Source of the DNA: Gammaproteobacteria bacterium
GTDB taxonomy: Bacteria; Pseudomonadota; Gammaproteobacteria; Chromatiales; Chromatiaceae
Length of the DNA stretch: 64,000 nucleotides
Direction of reading: 5' to 3'
NCBI GenBank assembly: GCA_020445415.1
Contig: JAGRGP010000065.1
Coordinates: forward strand, 1 to 64,000
The notes under the pieces: model-generated
What the model was told of the DNA's origin: nothing
Databases searched by the model: none
Seen by the model: the letters and a program-made list of their open reading frames with translations, nothing else
Translations under genes and position numbers: made by a program
In this document: in pieces, positions 9,535 through 18,098 of the stretch
Position numbering within the stretch: position 1 is the first letter of the stretch
Layout of the letters: each line of letters begins with the position of its first letter

Positions 9535-10029
9535 ATGAAATTTGCAGCCTTATTGTTGTTGGTTCCTAGTATCGCGTTGGCCCAACAGCCGCCTCAAGGT
9601 ACCCCGCCGGGAATGCCTCAAGGCACGATCGACAAGGCCGAGATGCTAAAGCAGTTGCAACAGCACATGCTGCCGATGCTGCAGGAGTCTATTCCCAACA
9701 TGGAGGAGGCCAAAGCCTGTGTGGCTGCCAGCAATAACAAGCAGGATCTGGCGAAGTGTGCTGAAATCATGCGTGACTTTCAGCAGCGGATGATGGCCAA
9801 GATGGCACCTCCGGGAATGGCTGGCAAAGCCCCTCCAGCCGCACCGCCACCGGCGGAAGCGCCCGCTATGGAATGGAGCCCGGAGATCAAACAACAGATC
9901 GTGGCCGGTCTCGAAAAATCCATCGAGCAGGGAACCGTCATGAAGGGTTGCTTGGAGTCGAGCACCACCCCGGAGCAAATGGATAACTGTGTTAAGCAGA
10001 GTGGTTTGGCGCCTCGGCCACCTCAGTAG
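9535..10029 (+). CDS. periplasmic protein with duplicated CX12C unit, function unknown
   Basis: I do not recognise this family. The 164-residue product starts with a signal peptide (MKFAALLLLVPSIALAQQ, likely cleaved after ALA). The ATG at 9535 has GGAG with 6-nt spacing; upstream ATGs at 9523 and 9529 are less suited. The mature part contains two similar blocks, each an amphipathic helix-like stretch followed by Cys-X12-Cys: Cys62/Cys75 and Cys139/Cys152. They are separated by a Met/Pro/Ala-rich linker (about residues 85-110). The layout suggests two small helical hairpins, each closed by a disulfide in the periplasm. It is downstream of the nitroreductase on the same strand. Confidence 0.75.
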   Translation: MKFAALLLLVPSIALAQQPPQGTPPGMPQGTIDKAEMLKQLQQHMLPMLQESIPNMEEAKACVAASNNKQDLAKCAEIMRDFQQRMMAKMAPPGMAGKAPPAAPPPAEAPAMEWSPEIKQQIVAGLEKSIEQGTVMKGCLESSTTPEQMDNCVKQSGLAPRPPQ

Positions 10030-10084
10030 TTGGTGATCCGCTATCCAGTTGTCATCGCTCCAGGATGGTGGCTGGGTAGCACGA

Positions 10085-10996
10085 TCAGCGCCAAACGTCG
10101 GTACTGAGGTAACGTTCCCCCGTATCGGGCAGTATTGCCAATAGGACCTTGTCCCGATATTTCTCTTGCCTTGCCGCCTTGATCATGCCCGCGGTAGCGG
10201 CCCCCGAAGAGATCCCCGCAAAGATACCCTCCTCCCGGGCTAGGTAGCGGGAGGTCTGATAGGCCTCGTCGGTAGTGATTTGCTCCACTTGGTCGTAGAT
10301 GCTGGTATCCAGGATCTCGGGGATGAAACCGGGTGCGGTACCCATGATTTTGTGCTTTCGCGCCACGCCCTGGGTGAGGATGGGGGAATCTGCCGGCTCG
10401 GTGGCAATTACCGCGAGCCGGGGATTTCTCTCGCGCAGAAAACGGCCCACTCCGGAGATGGTTCCTCCCGTACCGGTGGTGCACACCACTCCACCAAGAT
10501 CCATGCCGAAATCGGCCCAAATCTCGTTCGCGGTGGTTTTGTGGGCATCACGGTTGGCGGGGTTGAAATGCTGGCCGACGAAGAACCAACCCTTTTCCGA
10601 TGCCAGCCGTTGTGCTTCCTCTATGGCACCCTTGGTTCCCAGTTCGGCCGGAGTCAAGATGAGCTCGGCGCCAAATGCCCGCATTATCGCTTTGCGCTCT
10701 TCGCTCATATCGGCGGCCATGACCAGCACAGTACGGTATCCTTTCCATGCCGCGACCATCGCCAGTCCGATCCCCGTATTGCCGGACGTGGGTTCCAATA
10801 TAGTATCGCCCGGATTGAGCAGCCCACGGCGCTCGGCATCCTCGATCATGTTGAGGGCGGGCCGGTCTTTTACCGAGCCGCCCGGGTTGAAGCTCTCCAG
10901 TTTCACCCAGAGTTCGCGTGCCAGGATATCGGGTACCCGATTCAGGCGCACTGCGGGAGTATTACCGATGGTGTCGAGGATATTTTCGTACTTCAT
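10085..10996 (-). CDS. cysteine synthase (O-acetylserine sulfhydrylase, CysK/CysM type)
   Basis: PLP enzyme joining sulfide (or thiosulfate) to O-acetylserine. The 303-residue protein has the PLP-lysine motif NPGGSVKDRPA, the substrate loop EPTSGNTGIG, the phosphate-binding GTGGTISGVGR and the C-terminal ISSGAATAG. The short length and the absence of the longer CysK insert leave CysK versus CysM undecided. The ATG at 10996 lacks a strong Shine-Dalgarno. It sits 38 nt downstream of trpD in the same direction, so it is probably read from the trp transcript. Serine-derived cysteine is not a tryptophan pathway step, so this is an odd guest in the operon. Confidence 0.93.
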   Translation of the reverse strand: MKYENILDTIGNTPAVRLNRVPDILARELWVKLESFNPGGSVKDRPALNMIEDAERRGLLNPGDTILEPTSGNTGIGLAMVAAWKGYRTVLVMAADMSEERKAIMRAFGAELILTPAELGTKGAIEEAQRLASEKGWFFVGQHFNPANRDAHKTTANEIWADFGMDLGGVVCTTGTGGTISGVGRFLRERNPRLAVIATEPADSPILTQGVARKHKIMGTAPGFIPEILDTSIYDQVEQITTDEAYQTSRYLAREEGIFAGISSGAATAGMIKAARQEKYRDKVLLAILPDTGERYLSTDVWR

Positions 10997-11034
10997 GATC
11001 TCATGGGATGCTGACGAATGATTAGGGTAGCCGG

Positions 11035-12057
11035 TCAGTCAAAGCTCTGGGTGACCACCACCAGTCGATCAAGACGGTTCCTCGCCTCGCCACTGGAGAT
11101 CACCTGATCTGCCCGTGCGACACCTTCGGCCAGGCTGCTCACGACCCCGGCGGTATAGATTGCTGCGCCGGCGTTCAACTGAACGATATCCCGAGCCGGA
11201 CCCGGCTGATCGTCGAGCACCGAACGAATCAATGCCAAGCTTTCGTTCGGGTTGTCTGCTCGCAGGGCGTCGATTGGGGCCCTGGAAATGCCAAAACTCT
11301 CCGGTTGAATGGCATATCGCCGAATCTGGCCATCCCGTAGTTCGGCCACCTCCGTCGAGTCACCGATGCTAATCTCGTCGAGTCCGTCCCGGGAATGCAC
11401 GACCATGACGTGGCGGCTGCCAAGTCTTTGTAATACCTGCGCCAATGGCTCGATCAACGCCTCGCTGAATACCCCCAGTACCTGATTGGGTACACCGGCA
11501 GGGTTAGTTAGCGGACCCAATACGTTGAAGATGGTTCGTACCCCCATCTCCTTACGTGGCCCGATGGCATGTTTCATGGCGCTGTGGTGACCTGGGGCAA
11601 ACATAAAGCCGACGCCCACTTTGCGTACGCAAGCGCCAACCTGCTCCGGGGTCAGGTCGAGACGAATTCCGGCGGCCTCAAGGACGTCCGCACTGCCTGA
11701 TTTGGATGAAACAGAACGGTTGCCATGCTTGGCGACATGGCAACCCGCAGCGGCGGCTACGAACATCGAGGCAGTGGAAATGTTGAACGTACTGGAGCAG
11801 TCGCCGCCGGTTCCGACAATATCCACGGGATACTCCAGCCCGCCGATATCAACACCGGAAGCCAGCTCGCGCATTACAGACGCCGCCGCGGCGATCTCCA
11901 CGATGCTCTCCCCTTTCATGCGCAGCGCGACCAAAAAACCGCCGATTTGGGACGCTGTGGCACCGCCGCTCATGATGGTACGCATGACAGTTGCCATCTC
12001 GTCATGGCTGAGGTCGTGACGGTTGATTACCCGGTCAATGGCTTGTGGCATCTCCAT
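11035..12057 (-). CDS. trpD: anthranilate phosphoribosyltransferase
   Basis: Transfers phosphoribosyl to anthranilate. The 340-residue protein has the PRPP-binding [16 protein letters not shown], the downstream [21 protein letters not shown] and the [13 protein letters not shown] anthranilate site. Three ATGs in a row (12063, 12060, 12057) follow AGGAG; the third has the best 7-nt spacing and is used here. It follows trpG by 4-10 nt depending on the start, so the two are translated together. Confidence 0.97.
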   Translation of the reverse strand: MEMPQAIDRVINRHDLSHDEMATVMRTIMSGGATASQIGGFLVALRMKGESIVEIAAAASVMRELASGVDIGGLEYPVDIVGTGGDCSSTFNISTASMFVAAAAGCHVAKHGNRSVSSKSGSADVLEAAGIRLDLTPEQVGACVRKVGVGFMFAPGHHSAMKHAIGPRKEMGVRTIFNVLGPLTNPAGVPNQVLGVFSEALIEPLAQVLQRLGSRHVMVVHSRDGLDEISIGDSTEVAELRDGQIRRYAIQPESFGISRAPIDALRADNPNESLALIRSVLDDQPGPARDIVQLNAGAAIYTAGVVSSLAEGVARADQVISSGEARNRLDRLVVVTQSFD

Positions 12058-12067
12058 CATCATTCTC

Positions 12068-12649
12068 CTATTTCCCCTCGATAAAGTTTCTTAGCAGATC
12101 ATGGCCATGTTCGGTCAATATTGATTCGGGATGATACTGAACACCTTGCACTGGCAGTTCACGGTGGCGAATCCCCATGATTTCATCCATCGAGCCGTCG
12201 GGGTGTTGCGTCCAGGCGCTGATTACAAGACAGTCGGGGAGTGTTTCTCGGTCAATGACCAGGGAGTGGTAGCGGGTTGCCTGATAAGGGTTTTCGAGCC
12301 CGCAAAAGATTCCCCCGTTATCGTGGAATATGGGGGAGGTCTTGCCATGCATTACTTGGCGGGCATGCACGATGCGTCCACCGAAGGCTTGACCAATGGA
12401 TTGGTGACCGAGGCAGACCCCGAGGATGGGGATATGACCCGCGAAACGAGTGATTGCCCCAATCGAGATTCCTGCTTCGCTGGGTGTGCAGGGACCGGGT
12501 GAGATCACTAGTTGTGACGGTTTCAGGCGCTCGATCTCCCCCAGGGTGATTTCGTCGTTGCGGAATACGCTTACTTCTACGCCAAGTTCACCGAAATATT
12601 GCACTAAGTTGTAGGTAAACGAGTCGTAGTTATCGATCATTAGCAGCAT
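12068..12649 (-). CDS. trpG: anthranilate synthase component II (glutamine amidotransferase)
   Basis: Supplies ammonia from glutamine to TrpE. The 193-residue class I amidotransferase begins [22 protein letters not shown]. It has the nucleophile elbow [12 protein letters not shown] with the catalytic Cys, and the His/Glu pair in [10 protein letters not shown]. The ATG at 12649 has GGGGAG upstream, overlapping the trpE stop; a more upstream start at 12667 would add an unconserved hexapeptide. Tight spacing to trpE and trpD shows a coupled operon. The same type can serve p-aminobenzoate synthesis, but trp context favours TrpG. Confidence 0.96.
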   Translation of the reverse strand: MLLMIDNYDSFTYNLVQYFGELGVEVSVFRNDEITLGEIERLKPSQLVISPGPCTPSEAGISIGAITRFAGHIPILGVCLGHQSIGQAFGGRIVHARQVMHGKTSPIFHDNGGIFCGLENPYQATRYHSLVIDRETLPDCLVISAWTQHPDGSMDEIMGIRHRELPVQGVQYHPESILTEHGHDLLRNFIEGK

Positions 12650-12654
12650 CGCCT

Positions 12655-14145
12655 TTACTCCCCGCAATCATCTGTATCGAGGCCCGCTTCCGCAAGGGCG
12701 ACAGCCCGGAAGATAGCCCGCGCCTTGTTCATGGTCTCCGCCCATTCTCGGATGGGTTGGGAATCCGCCACGATGCCGGCACCCGCCTGAATGTGCAGGA
12801 TTCCGTTCTGGATTACCGCAGTGCGGATCGCGATCGCGGTATCCATATTGCCGTTCCATGATAGATAGCCTACGGCACCGGAATAGACTCCCCGTTTTAC
12901 CGGCTCTAGCTCATCAATGATCTCCATGGCGCGAATCTTGGGAGCGCCGCTTACTGTCCCGGCCGGAAAGGTTGCCCGCAGCACGTCGATGGCGCGCATG
13001 CCCGGTTTCAGGGTCCCCACGACATTGGAGACAATGTGCATGACATGGGAATACCGCTCAACAATCATTTTATCAGTGAGCATTACACTGCCGGTTGCCG
13101 CCACCCGCCCCACATCGTTGCGTCCCAGATCGATCAGCATCAAGTGTTCGGCAAGCTCTTTCGGGTCGGCCATCAATTCCGCTTCGAGCCGCCGGTCTTC
13201 CGCCTCATGGTGTCCCCGGTGCCGGGTTCCGGCGATCGGCCGCACGGTGACGACTCCCTCTTCCAGGCGGGTGAGGATTTCGGGAGATGATCCTACGATG
13301 TGGAAATCTCCCAAGTTGAGGAAGTACATGTAAGGCGATGGATTGAGGCCCCGTAAGGCCCGGTACAGATCCATCGCCGGCACGGACAGCGGAATAGACA
13401 GCCGTTGGGAGAGCACGACTTGCATGCAGTCACCGTCCAAGATGTAGGCCTTGGTGCGCTCCACCGCTTGTTTGAAGCCTTCCTCGGTGAAACCGGAGAC
13501 GAAATGAGACTCGTCGATGCGCCGACCCTGGCGGGCAGGTTGCCTGGGTAAGGGATCGCGCATGCGCCTGACCACCGCTTGCAGCCGTTGGCGTCCGGAT
13601 TCGTAAGTTCCCCCGCATGTGGGGTCGACATGCACGATCACATACAATCTACCCCGCAGATTGTCGAATACCACGACCTCATCGGAAACCATCAGCAGGA
13701 TGTCGGGTGTGCCGATGGCGTCCGGGTTTGGGCAGTGCTTGAGTCTTGGCTCGATGTAACGGACGGTGTCGTATCCAAAATAGCCGACTAGGCCTCCGGT
13801 AAACCGGGGCAGATGGTCTTGTTTTGCTACCCGGTACCGGTCTTGGAACTGCTCGATATAGGCCAACGGGTCCTCAACCTGGAGGGATTCGATGGTGTTT
13901 CCGTCATGTACCAGCCGGATGTGCTGGCCGCGTACCTCAAGGAGTGTCCTGCAGGGCAGCCCGATGATCGAGTATCGCCCCCATTTTTCCCCCCCCTGAA
14001 CCGACTCGAAGAGATAGGAGTGTGGGGCATCCGCCACCTTCAAATAGATACTGAGTGGGGTATCGAGGTCCGCGAGGACCTCGCACATCATGGGAATTCG
14101 GTTGTAGCCTTCGGCAGCAAGCGCCGCAAATCGTTCGGGGTTCAT
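12655..14145 (-). CDS. trpE: anthranilate synthase component I
   Basis: Converts chorismate to anthranilate. The 496-residue protein starts [20 protein letters not shown] and carries the N-terminal regulatory region ([20 protein letters not shown]) and the chorismate-binding core ([66 protein letters not shown]). The ATG at 14145 has GGAG with 6-nt spacing. A start at 14157 would add four residues. The operon order rpe-gph-trpE-trpG-trpD is common in gammaproteobacteria. Confidence 0.97.
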   Translation of the reverse strand: MNPERFAALAAEGYNRIPMMCEVLADLDTPLSIYLKVADAPHSYLFESVQGGEKWGRYSIIGLPCRTLLEVRGQHIRLVHDGNTIESLQVEDPLAYIEQFQDRYRVAKQDHLPRFTGGLVGYFGYDTVRYIEPRLKHCPNPDAIGTPDILLMVSDEVVVFDNLRGRLYVIVHVDPTCGGTYESGRQRLQAVVRRMRDPLPRQPARQGRRIDESHFVSGFTEEGFKQAVERTKAYILDGDCMQVVLSQRLSIPLSVPAMDLYRALRGLNPSPYMYFLNLGDFHIVGSSPEILTRLEEGVVTVRPIAGTRHRGHHEAEDRRLEAELMADPKELAEHLMLIDLGRNDVGRVAATGSVMLTDKMIVERYSHVMHIVSNVVGTLKPGMRAIDVLRATFPAGTVSGAPKIRAMEIIDELEPVKRGVYSGAVGYLSWNGNMDTAIAIRTAVIQNGILHIQAGAGIVADSQPIREWAETMNKARAIFRAVALAEAGLDTDDCGE

Positions 14146-14245
14146 GTTCTTCTCCACGCAAATTACTCAAACAGGGTGTGGCAACGCGGGTAGCATCACC
14201 AGCGCCATCGCGAGCCTGGCTTGAGGAACTGAATGTGGAGAAAGG

Positions 14246-14257
14246 GGTGCATGCACC
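14246..14257. promoter_or_regulatory. perfect 12-bp palindrome in the gph-trpE gap
   Basis: GGTGCATGCACC is its own reverse complement and lies in the 164-nt gap between gph and trpE, about 100 nt before the trpE start. It could be an operator for independent control of trpE. I saw no leader peptide with clustered Trp codons and no terminator/antiterminator pair in the gap. Confidence 0.3.
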
Positions 14258-14309
14258 GCACGATAATCGAAATCGGCTCCTGTTGCGAGCGTCGCTTCAC
14301 ATACCGGGG

Positions 14310-14972
14310 TTAGAGCAGTTGGGCAAGCTCCGCAAAGGAATCAATGACCGCGTCGGGCTTGGCGTCACGGATATCTTCGCCGTGATTGTAGCCGTAACTG
14401 ACGCAGATAATCCTGAACCCCGCTGCGCGGGCGGCTTGCACATCGTTTACCGAGTCCCCCAGCATGAGCGCTTCCCTTGGGTCCATCTCCATCGACTGCG
14501 CCGCGTGCAGCAGTGGTGCGGGATGGGGCTTCTTCTGGGGCAAGGTGTCTCCGCTGATAACCAGAGCGAAGTGGTCACGTATGCCCAAAGCGCTAAGTAG
14601 TGGTCCTGTGAACTGGCCCGCTTTGTTGGTGACGCAAACCAAGGTATAGCCTGCGGCATGGAGATAGTCGAGTCCCTGCTTCACTGCTGGATACAGCCGC
14701 GATCGCTCGCCGTTATGTGCCGCATACAGTGACAAGAAGACCGCATAGGCCTGTTTGAATAGCACCTCGTCAGGCTCACCATCTAGCTGTCCCAGCAAGG
14801 CGCGCTTCACGAGTTTTTCGATACCGTTGCCAACCCAGTTCCGGACCGCCGCCTCACCGCGGGGTGGCAGGTTTAGTTTCGCCATCATGGCGTCAATGCA
14901 GAAGGCGAGATCCGGGACACTGTCCACCAGTGTCCCATCCAGGTCGATTACAATCAGCTTGGGCTTGCTCAT
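14310..14972 (-). CDS. gph: phosphoglycolate phosphatase
   Basis: HAD-superfamily enzyme that dephosphorylates 2-phosphoglycolate. The 220-residue protein has all HAD motifs: DLDGTLVDS with the nucleophile Asp, CVTNK (motif II), KPHPAPLL with the motif III Lys, and MLGDSVNDVQAARAAG (motif IV). In a Calvin-cycle organism it clears the product of Rubisco oxygenation. Otherwise it deals with DNA-repair debris. It lies between rpe and trpE in one direction, as in many gammaproteobacteria. Glycolate made here could feed the GlcF-type protein at 57.7 kb. Confidence 0.96.
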   Translation of the reverse strand: MSKPKLIVIDLDGTLVDSVPDLAFCIDAMMAKLNLPPRGEAAVRNWVGNGIEKLVKRALLGQLDGEPDEVLFKQAYAVFLSLYAAHNGERSRLYPAVKQGLDYLHAAGYTLVCVTNKAGQFTGPLLSALGIRDHFALVISGDTLPQKKPHPAPLLHAAQSMEMDPREALMLGDSVNDVQAARAAGFRIICVSYGYNHGEDIRDAKPDAVIDSFAELAQLL

Positions 14973-15003
14973 GCGGACCGCCGGAAAGATTTATTCGTGA
15001 GTT

Positions 15004-15690
15004 TCATACTTGGGCCAAGGCGGCACGCATCTGTCCGATAATCGTGTCATAGCGGTTGGGGTCGTCATCCCGGCCCTTGCCGAAGATTCCCGAGCCGGCG
15101 ACAAACGTGTCGGCTCCCGCGGCGGCAATCTCTGCTATGTTATCGGCCTTTACTCCACCATCTATTTCCAGTCTGATATCGCGACCCGAATCATCGATAA
15201 GCCGGCGGCAGATCTTCAGTTTTTCCATCGCCGAGGGGATGAAGCTTTGCCCTCCAAACCCCGGGTTGACGGACATGATCAAAATCATATCGACTTTGTC
15301 GAGGACGTAGTCAAGGTAACTCAGCGGCGTGCCTGGATTGAATACCAGTCCTGACTTGCAGCCTTGCTCCCGGATGAGCTGGAGTGATCGATCAATGTGT
15401 TCGCTCGCCTCGGGATGAAACGTGATATAGGTTGCCCCCGCCGCGGCGAAATCCGGAATGATGCGATCAACCGGCTTAACCATCATGTGTACATCGATGG
15501 GGGCGGTTACTCCATGTTTACGCAGTGCCTCGCATATCAAAGGACCGATGGTCAGGTTGGGGACATAGTGATTGTCCATGACGTCGAAATGGACGATGTC
15601 GGCCCCGGCGGCCAGCACGTTATCCACTTCGTCGCCCAGTTTGGCGAAATCGGCGGAGAGGATGGATGGTGCTATCTGGTAGTTTGCCAT
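15004..15690 (-). CDS. rpe: ribulose-phosphate 3-epimerase
   Basis: Interconverts ribulose 5-phosphate and xylulose 5-phosphate in the pentose-phosphate and Calvin cycles. The 228-residue TIM barrel begins [19 protein letters not shown] and has the metal/catalytic motifs [29 protein letters not shown] and LEIDGGV. The ATG at 15690 is preceded by TTGGAGA with good spacing. It is first in the rpe-gph-trpEGD run and divergent from an alpha/beta hydrolase gene. Confidence 0.97.
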   Translation of the reverse strand: MANYQIAPSILSADFAKLGDEVDNVLAAGADIVHFDVMDNHYVPNLTIGPLICEALRKHGVTAPIDVHMMVKPVDRIIPDFAAAGATYITFHPEASEHIDRSLQLIREQGCKSGLVFNPGTPLSYLDYVLDKVDMILIMSVNPGFGGQSFIPSAMEKLKICRRLIDDSGRDIRLEIDGGVKADNIAEIAAAGADTFVAGSGIFGKGRDDDPNRYDTIIGQMRAALAQV

Positions 15691-15833
15691 GATGGGTCTC
15701 CAAGTTAATCTTTTGACGGGGCTGGTATTATTTAAGAATATTCTACTTTAACTGAAAAGTGTTTGGTTTTCATTACTGAACGTGCCAAGCTCGCAGTTAT
15801 TGGATTGCGCGAAAAAACCTCACAAAACCATGA

Positions 15834-15842
15834 TGTTATAAT
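15834..15842 (+). promoter_or_regulatory. extended -10 promoter for the alpha/beta-hydrolase gene
   Basis: TGTTATAAT is a perfect TGN-TATAAT extended -10 element, 31 nt before the ATG at 15874. No good -35 is visible, which such elements can tolerate. The 183-nt gap is AT-rich and also serves rpe on the other strand. Confidence 0.5.
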
Positions 15843-15873
15843 CTATTATCATCCTCTCGGGGGAGTGTTGCTT

Positions 15874-16674
15874 ATGAGACTGCTCATCATCTTGATGGTA
15901 TTGTTCGGTACCACAATCGGCGTGGTGGCGGCCGATCTGCCACGGGAGCAGCGGATTGCCGGCGAGATCGTCGATAGCATCGTAGTGGGCGATCCTGTGT
16001 GGTTGGGAACAGAAGATGGGCAAGCGTTTCTGGCCATCTATACGGCACAGGAAACCGCCAAACCCGAGGGCGGCTTGATAATCTTGCATGGTAGAAATGC
16101 CCATCCTGACTGGGTCGGGGTAGTGCAGCCACTGCGCACCGAATTGCCTGCCTCAGGTTGGGTGACGCTCTCTCTACAGTTGCCAGTAGCCGCTGTCGAT
16201 GCGCCTGCGGATGCCTACGATTTGCTGGTATCGGAATCGTATCCCCGCATTATGGCCGGTATCCAGTACCTGAAGGAGCGGGATGTCACGCCGATTGTGC
16301 TGCTGGGGCACAGTTTGGGGGCACGCATTGGGTTGGCGTATCTGGCATCGAATCCCCAAGCGGAGGTCGGAGCGTTGGTCGCGGTGGGGCTGCCGATTGG
16401 CCGATCGGACCCCCGGGAGGACATCTTGGGCGCCATCGAAAAACTACGGATTCCTATCCTGGATATCTATGGTAGCCGGGATCTCCAAGCAGTAACGCAA
16501 ACCGCGCGTGAAAGAGCAGCGGTGGCGCGCCGGTCTGGTAACGAAGGTTATCAGCAGCAAGAAATATCCGGCGCTGATCATTTTTTTCGGGGCCTCGATG
16601 ATACATTGGTTACCCGCGTCCGAGCATGGTTAAAGCGATGGGGGTCTGTGCCCAGGGACGCTCAAGCGAAATAA
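15874..16674 (+). CDS. secreted alpha/beta-hydrolase, DUF3530-like
   Basis: The 266-residue protein starts with a signal peptide (MRLLIILMVLFGTTIGVVAADL). It has an alpha/beta-hydrolase core with an oxyanion-type segment LIILHGRNAHPD and the nucleophile elbow LLGHSLGAR (Ser), as in the DUF3530 family. A late Asp in ILDIYGSRD and a His in SGADHFF complete a plausible triad. The ATG at 15874 has GGGAG with 8-nt spacing; the longer frame from 15763 has no support. The substrate is unknown. It stands alone between rpe and the amino-acid transporter genes. Confidence 0.82.
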   Translation: MRLLIILMVLFGTTIGVVAADLPREQRIAGEIVDSIVVGDPVWLGTEDGQAFLAIYTAQETAKPEGGLIILHGRNAHPDWVGVVQPLRTELPASGWVTLSLQLPVAAVDAPADAYDLLVSESYPRIMAGIQYLKERDVTPIVLLGHSLGARIGLAYLASNPQAEVGALVAVGLPIGRSDPREDILGAIEKLRIPILDIYGSRDLQAVTQTARERAAVARRSGNEGYQQQEISGADHFFRGLDDTLVTRVRAWLKRWGSVPRDAQAK

Positions 16675-16921
16675 CCGCTACCGAGTATTTTCGGCCAAGT
16701 TATGAATTTAACTCCCATGCCGGCTAGTGGAAAGGACTTGCAGTGCACAGCCGAGGGTAATAGAGTCTCGGTTGTGGCGTGGGGTCCCGTTAAATGATCA
16801 GGGGCCGAGGCGGCCTGCCGCAAGGCTAGGCTGTGTACTTCGCGGATAATAAATACATATTAAGAGGGTAGCGGATTGGTCGATAGCCAGGATCACGTCC
16901 GTTGTGGAGTTTCCCGCATAA

Positions 16922-16935
16922 GGCAGTCCGCTTGC
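16922..16935 (+). promoter_or_regulatory. candidate sigma54 promoter upstream of aapJ
   Basis: GGCA followed by TTGC, with GG and GC ten bases apart, fits the -24/-12 pattern of sigma54 promoters. It lies 37 nt before the aapJ ATG. A sigma70-like TATAAT (16946-16951) is also present without a fitting -35. Nitrogen control of an amino-acid importer would make sense. The rest of the 298-nt gap (16675-16972) shows nothing I can name. Confidence 0.35.
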
Positions 16936-16972
16936 CTCTCGTTCCTATAATTAGATTCCAGAGGACGAATAC

Positions 16973-17995
16973 ATGAAAAAACTCTATGTGCTTACCACCG
17001 TAGCCGGAGTGCTCTCTACCCTTGCGGGCGGAGCCTTTGCCGGGGCAACTTTGGATGCCGTCAAGCAAAAAGGCTTTGTCCAGTGCGGCGTGAACACTGG
17101 TGTGCCGGGATTTGCGGGTACTGATGACAAAGGCACCTGGGCGGGTTTGGATGTGGATGTGTGTCGGGCAGTCGCTGCTGCGGTGTTTGGTGACGCAGAC
17201 AAGGTTAAGTACACGCCGCTGACGGCCAAAGAGCGGTTTACGGCGCTGCAGTCGGGAGAGATCGATATTCTTTCTCGCAACACTACCTGGACGCTGACGC
17301 GCGATTCCTCGCTCGGTCTGAATTTCGCAGGGGTTAACTACTACGATGGCCAAGGGTTTCTGGTTAAAAAAAGCTTGGGAGTAAATAGCGCCACGGAGCT
17401 TGACGGAGCGTCTTTCTGTATTCAGGCGGGTACCACTACCGAGTTGAATCTGACGGATTACTTCCGTGCCAACAACATGAACTACACGCCGATTACTTTC
17501 GACAAGTCATCGGAAACTGCTGCCGCTTTCGATGCCGGTCGCTGTGACGCATTGACCTCGGATCAATCCCAGCTCTATGCATTGCGCATTCAGCTAAAGA
17601 ACCCAGATGGTGCGGCGGTGTTGCCGGAGATTATCTCCAAGGAACCGCTTGGTCCGGTAGTCAGGCAGGGTGATGATGAATGGTTCAATATCGTGCGCTG
17701 GTCGCTCTTTGCCATGCTTAATGCCGAGGAGCTGGGGGTTACCTCCAAGAATGTGGACAAATTGGCAGCCAGTAGCACCGACCCCAATATCCGCCGCTTA
17801 CTCGGGCAAGAGGGGATCAAGGGGACCGGGCTTGGCTTGAGTGACACTTGGGCGGCCAACATCATTAAACAAGTGGGTAACTATGGAGAGAGTTTCGAGC
17901 GTAATGTCGGACAAGGAAGTCCATTAAAGATCGCCCGAGGCATCAATGCCCTCTGGAACAAGGGCGGCATTCAGTACGCGCCACCGATTCGTTGA
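16973..17995 (+). CDS. aapJ: general L-amino-acid ABC transporter, periplasmic binding protein
   Basis: Substrate-binding protein of the AapJ/BztA type. The 340-residue product has a signal peptide (MKKLYVLTTVAGVLSTLAGGAFA) and the family core (QCGVNTGVPGFAGTDDKGTWAGLDVDVCRAVAAAVFGD; FTALQSGEIDILSRNTTWTLTRD; KEPLGPVVRQGDDEW). This clade is 330-345 residues, longer than simple polar amino-acid binding proteins. The ATG at 16973 has GAGGA with 7-nt spacing. It is first of a four-gene operon with two permeases and an ATPase, and is separated from the first permease by a strong stem-loop. Confidence 0.95.
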   Translation: MKKLYVLTTVAGVLSTLAGGAFAGATLDAVKQKGFVQCGVNTGVPGFAGTDDKGTWAGLDVDVCRAVAAAVFGDADKVKYTPLTAKERFTALQSGEIDILSRNTTWTLTRDSSLGLNFAGVNYYDGQGFLVKKSLGVNSATELDGASFCIQAGTTTELNLTDYFRANNMNYTPITFDKSSETAAAFDAGRCDALTSDQSQLYALRIQLKNPDGAAVLPEIISKEPLGPVVRQGDDEWFNIVRWSLFAMLNAEELGVTSKNVDKLAASSTDPNIRRLLGQEGIKGTGLGLSDTWAANIIKQVGNYGESFERNVGQGSPLKIARGINALWNKGGIQYAPPIR

Positions 17996-18030
17996 GTAAT
18001 CTCGCGAGTAGAGAAACTCGTCCCATGACG

Positions 18031-18059
18031 TGGCAGGGCCGGCTTGGCCGGTTCTGCCA
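18031..18059 (+). other. strong intergenic stem-loop between aapJ and aapQ
   Basis: Thirteen-base arms (TGGCAGGGCCGGC and GCCGGTTCTGCCA) pair fully, with two G-U wobbles, around a TTG loop. It follows the aapJ stop by 35 nt and has no T-run. Such structures after binding-protein genes commonly protect the upstream mRNA and lower permease expression. This supports starting aapQ at 18099, after the hairpin. Confidence 0.65.
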
Positions 18060-18098
18060 CTGTCTCCCCTGTTATTCTCTTCTTCGGATCTAGCGCTC

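Noticed and set aside
10280-11021. Two overlapping 240-residue plus-strand frames across the cysteine synthase
   Set aside because: Both are antisense to a fully recognisable PLP enzyme.
14146-14309. Tryptophan attenuator between gph and trpE
   Set aside because: No short leader frame with clustered Trp codons and no alternative terminator hairpin with a T-run was found.
18030-18098. GTG start for aapQ at 18030
   Set aside because: It would put a perfect 13-bp hairpin into the coding region and add unconserved residues; the ATG at 18099 is better.
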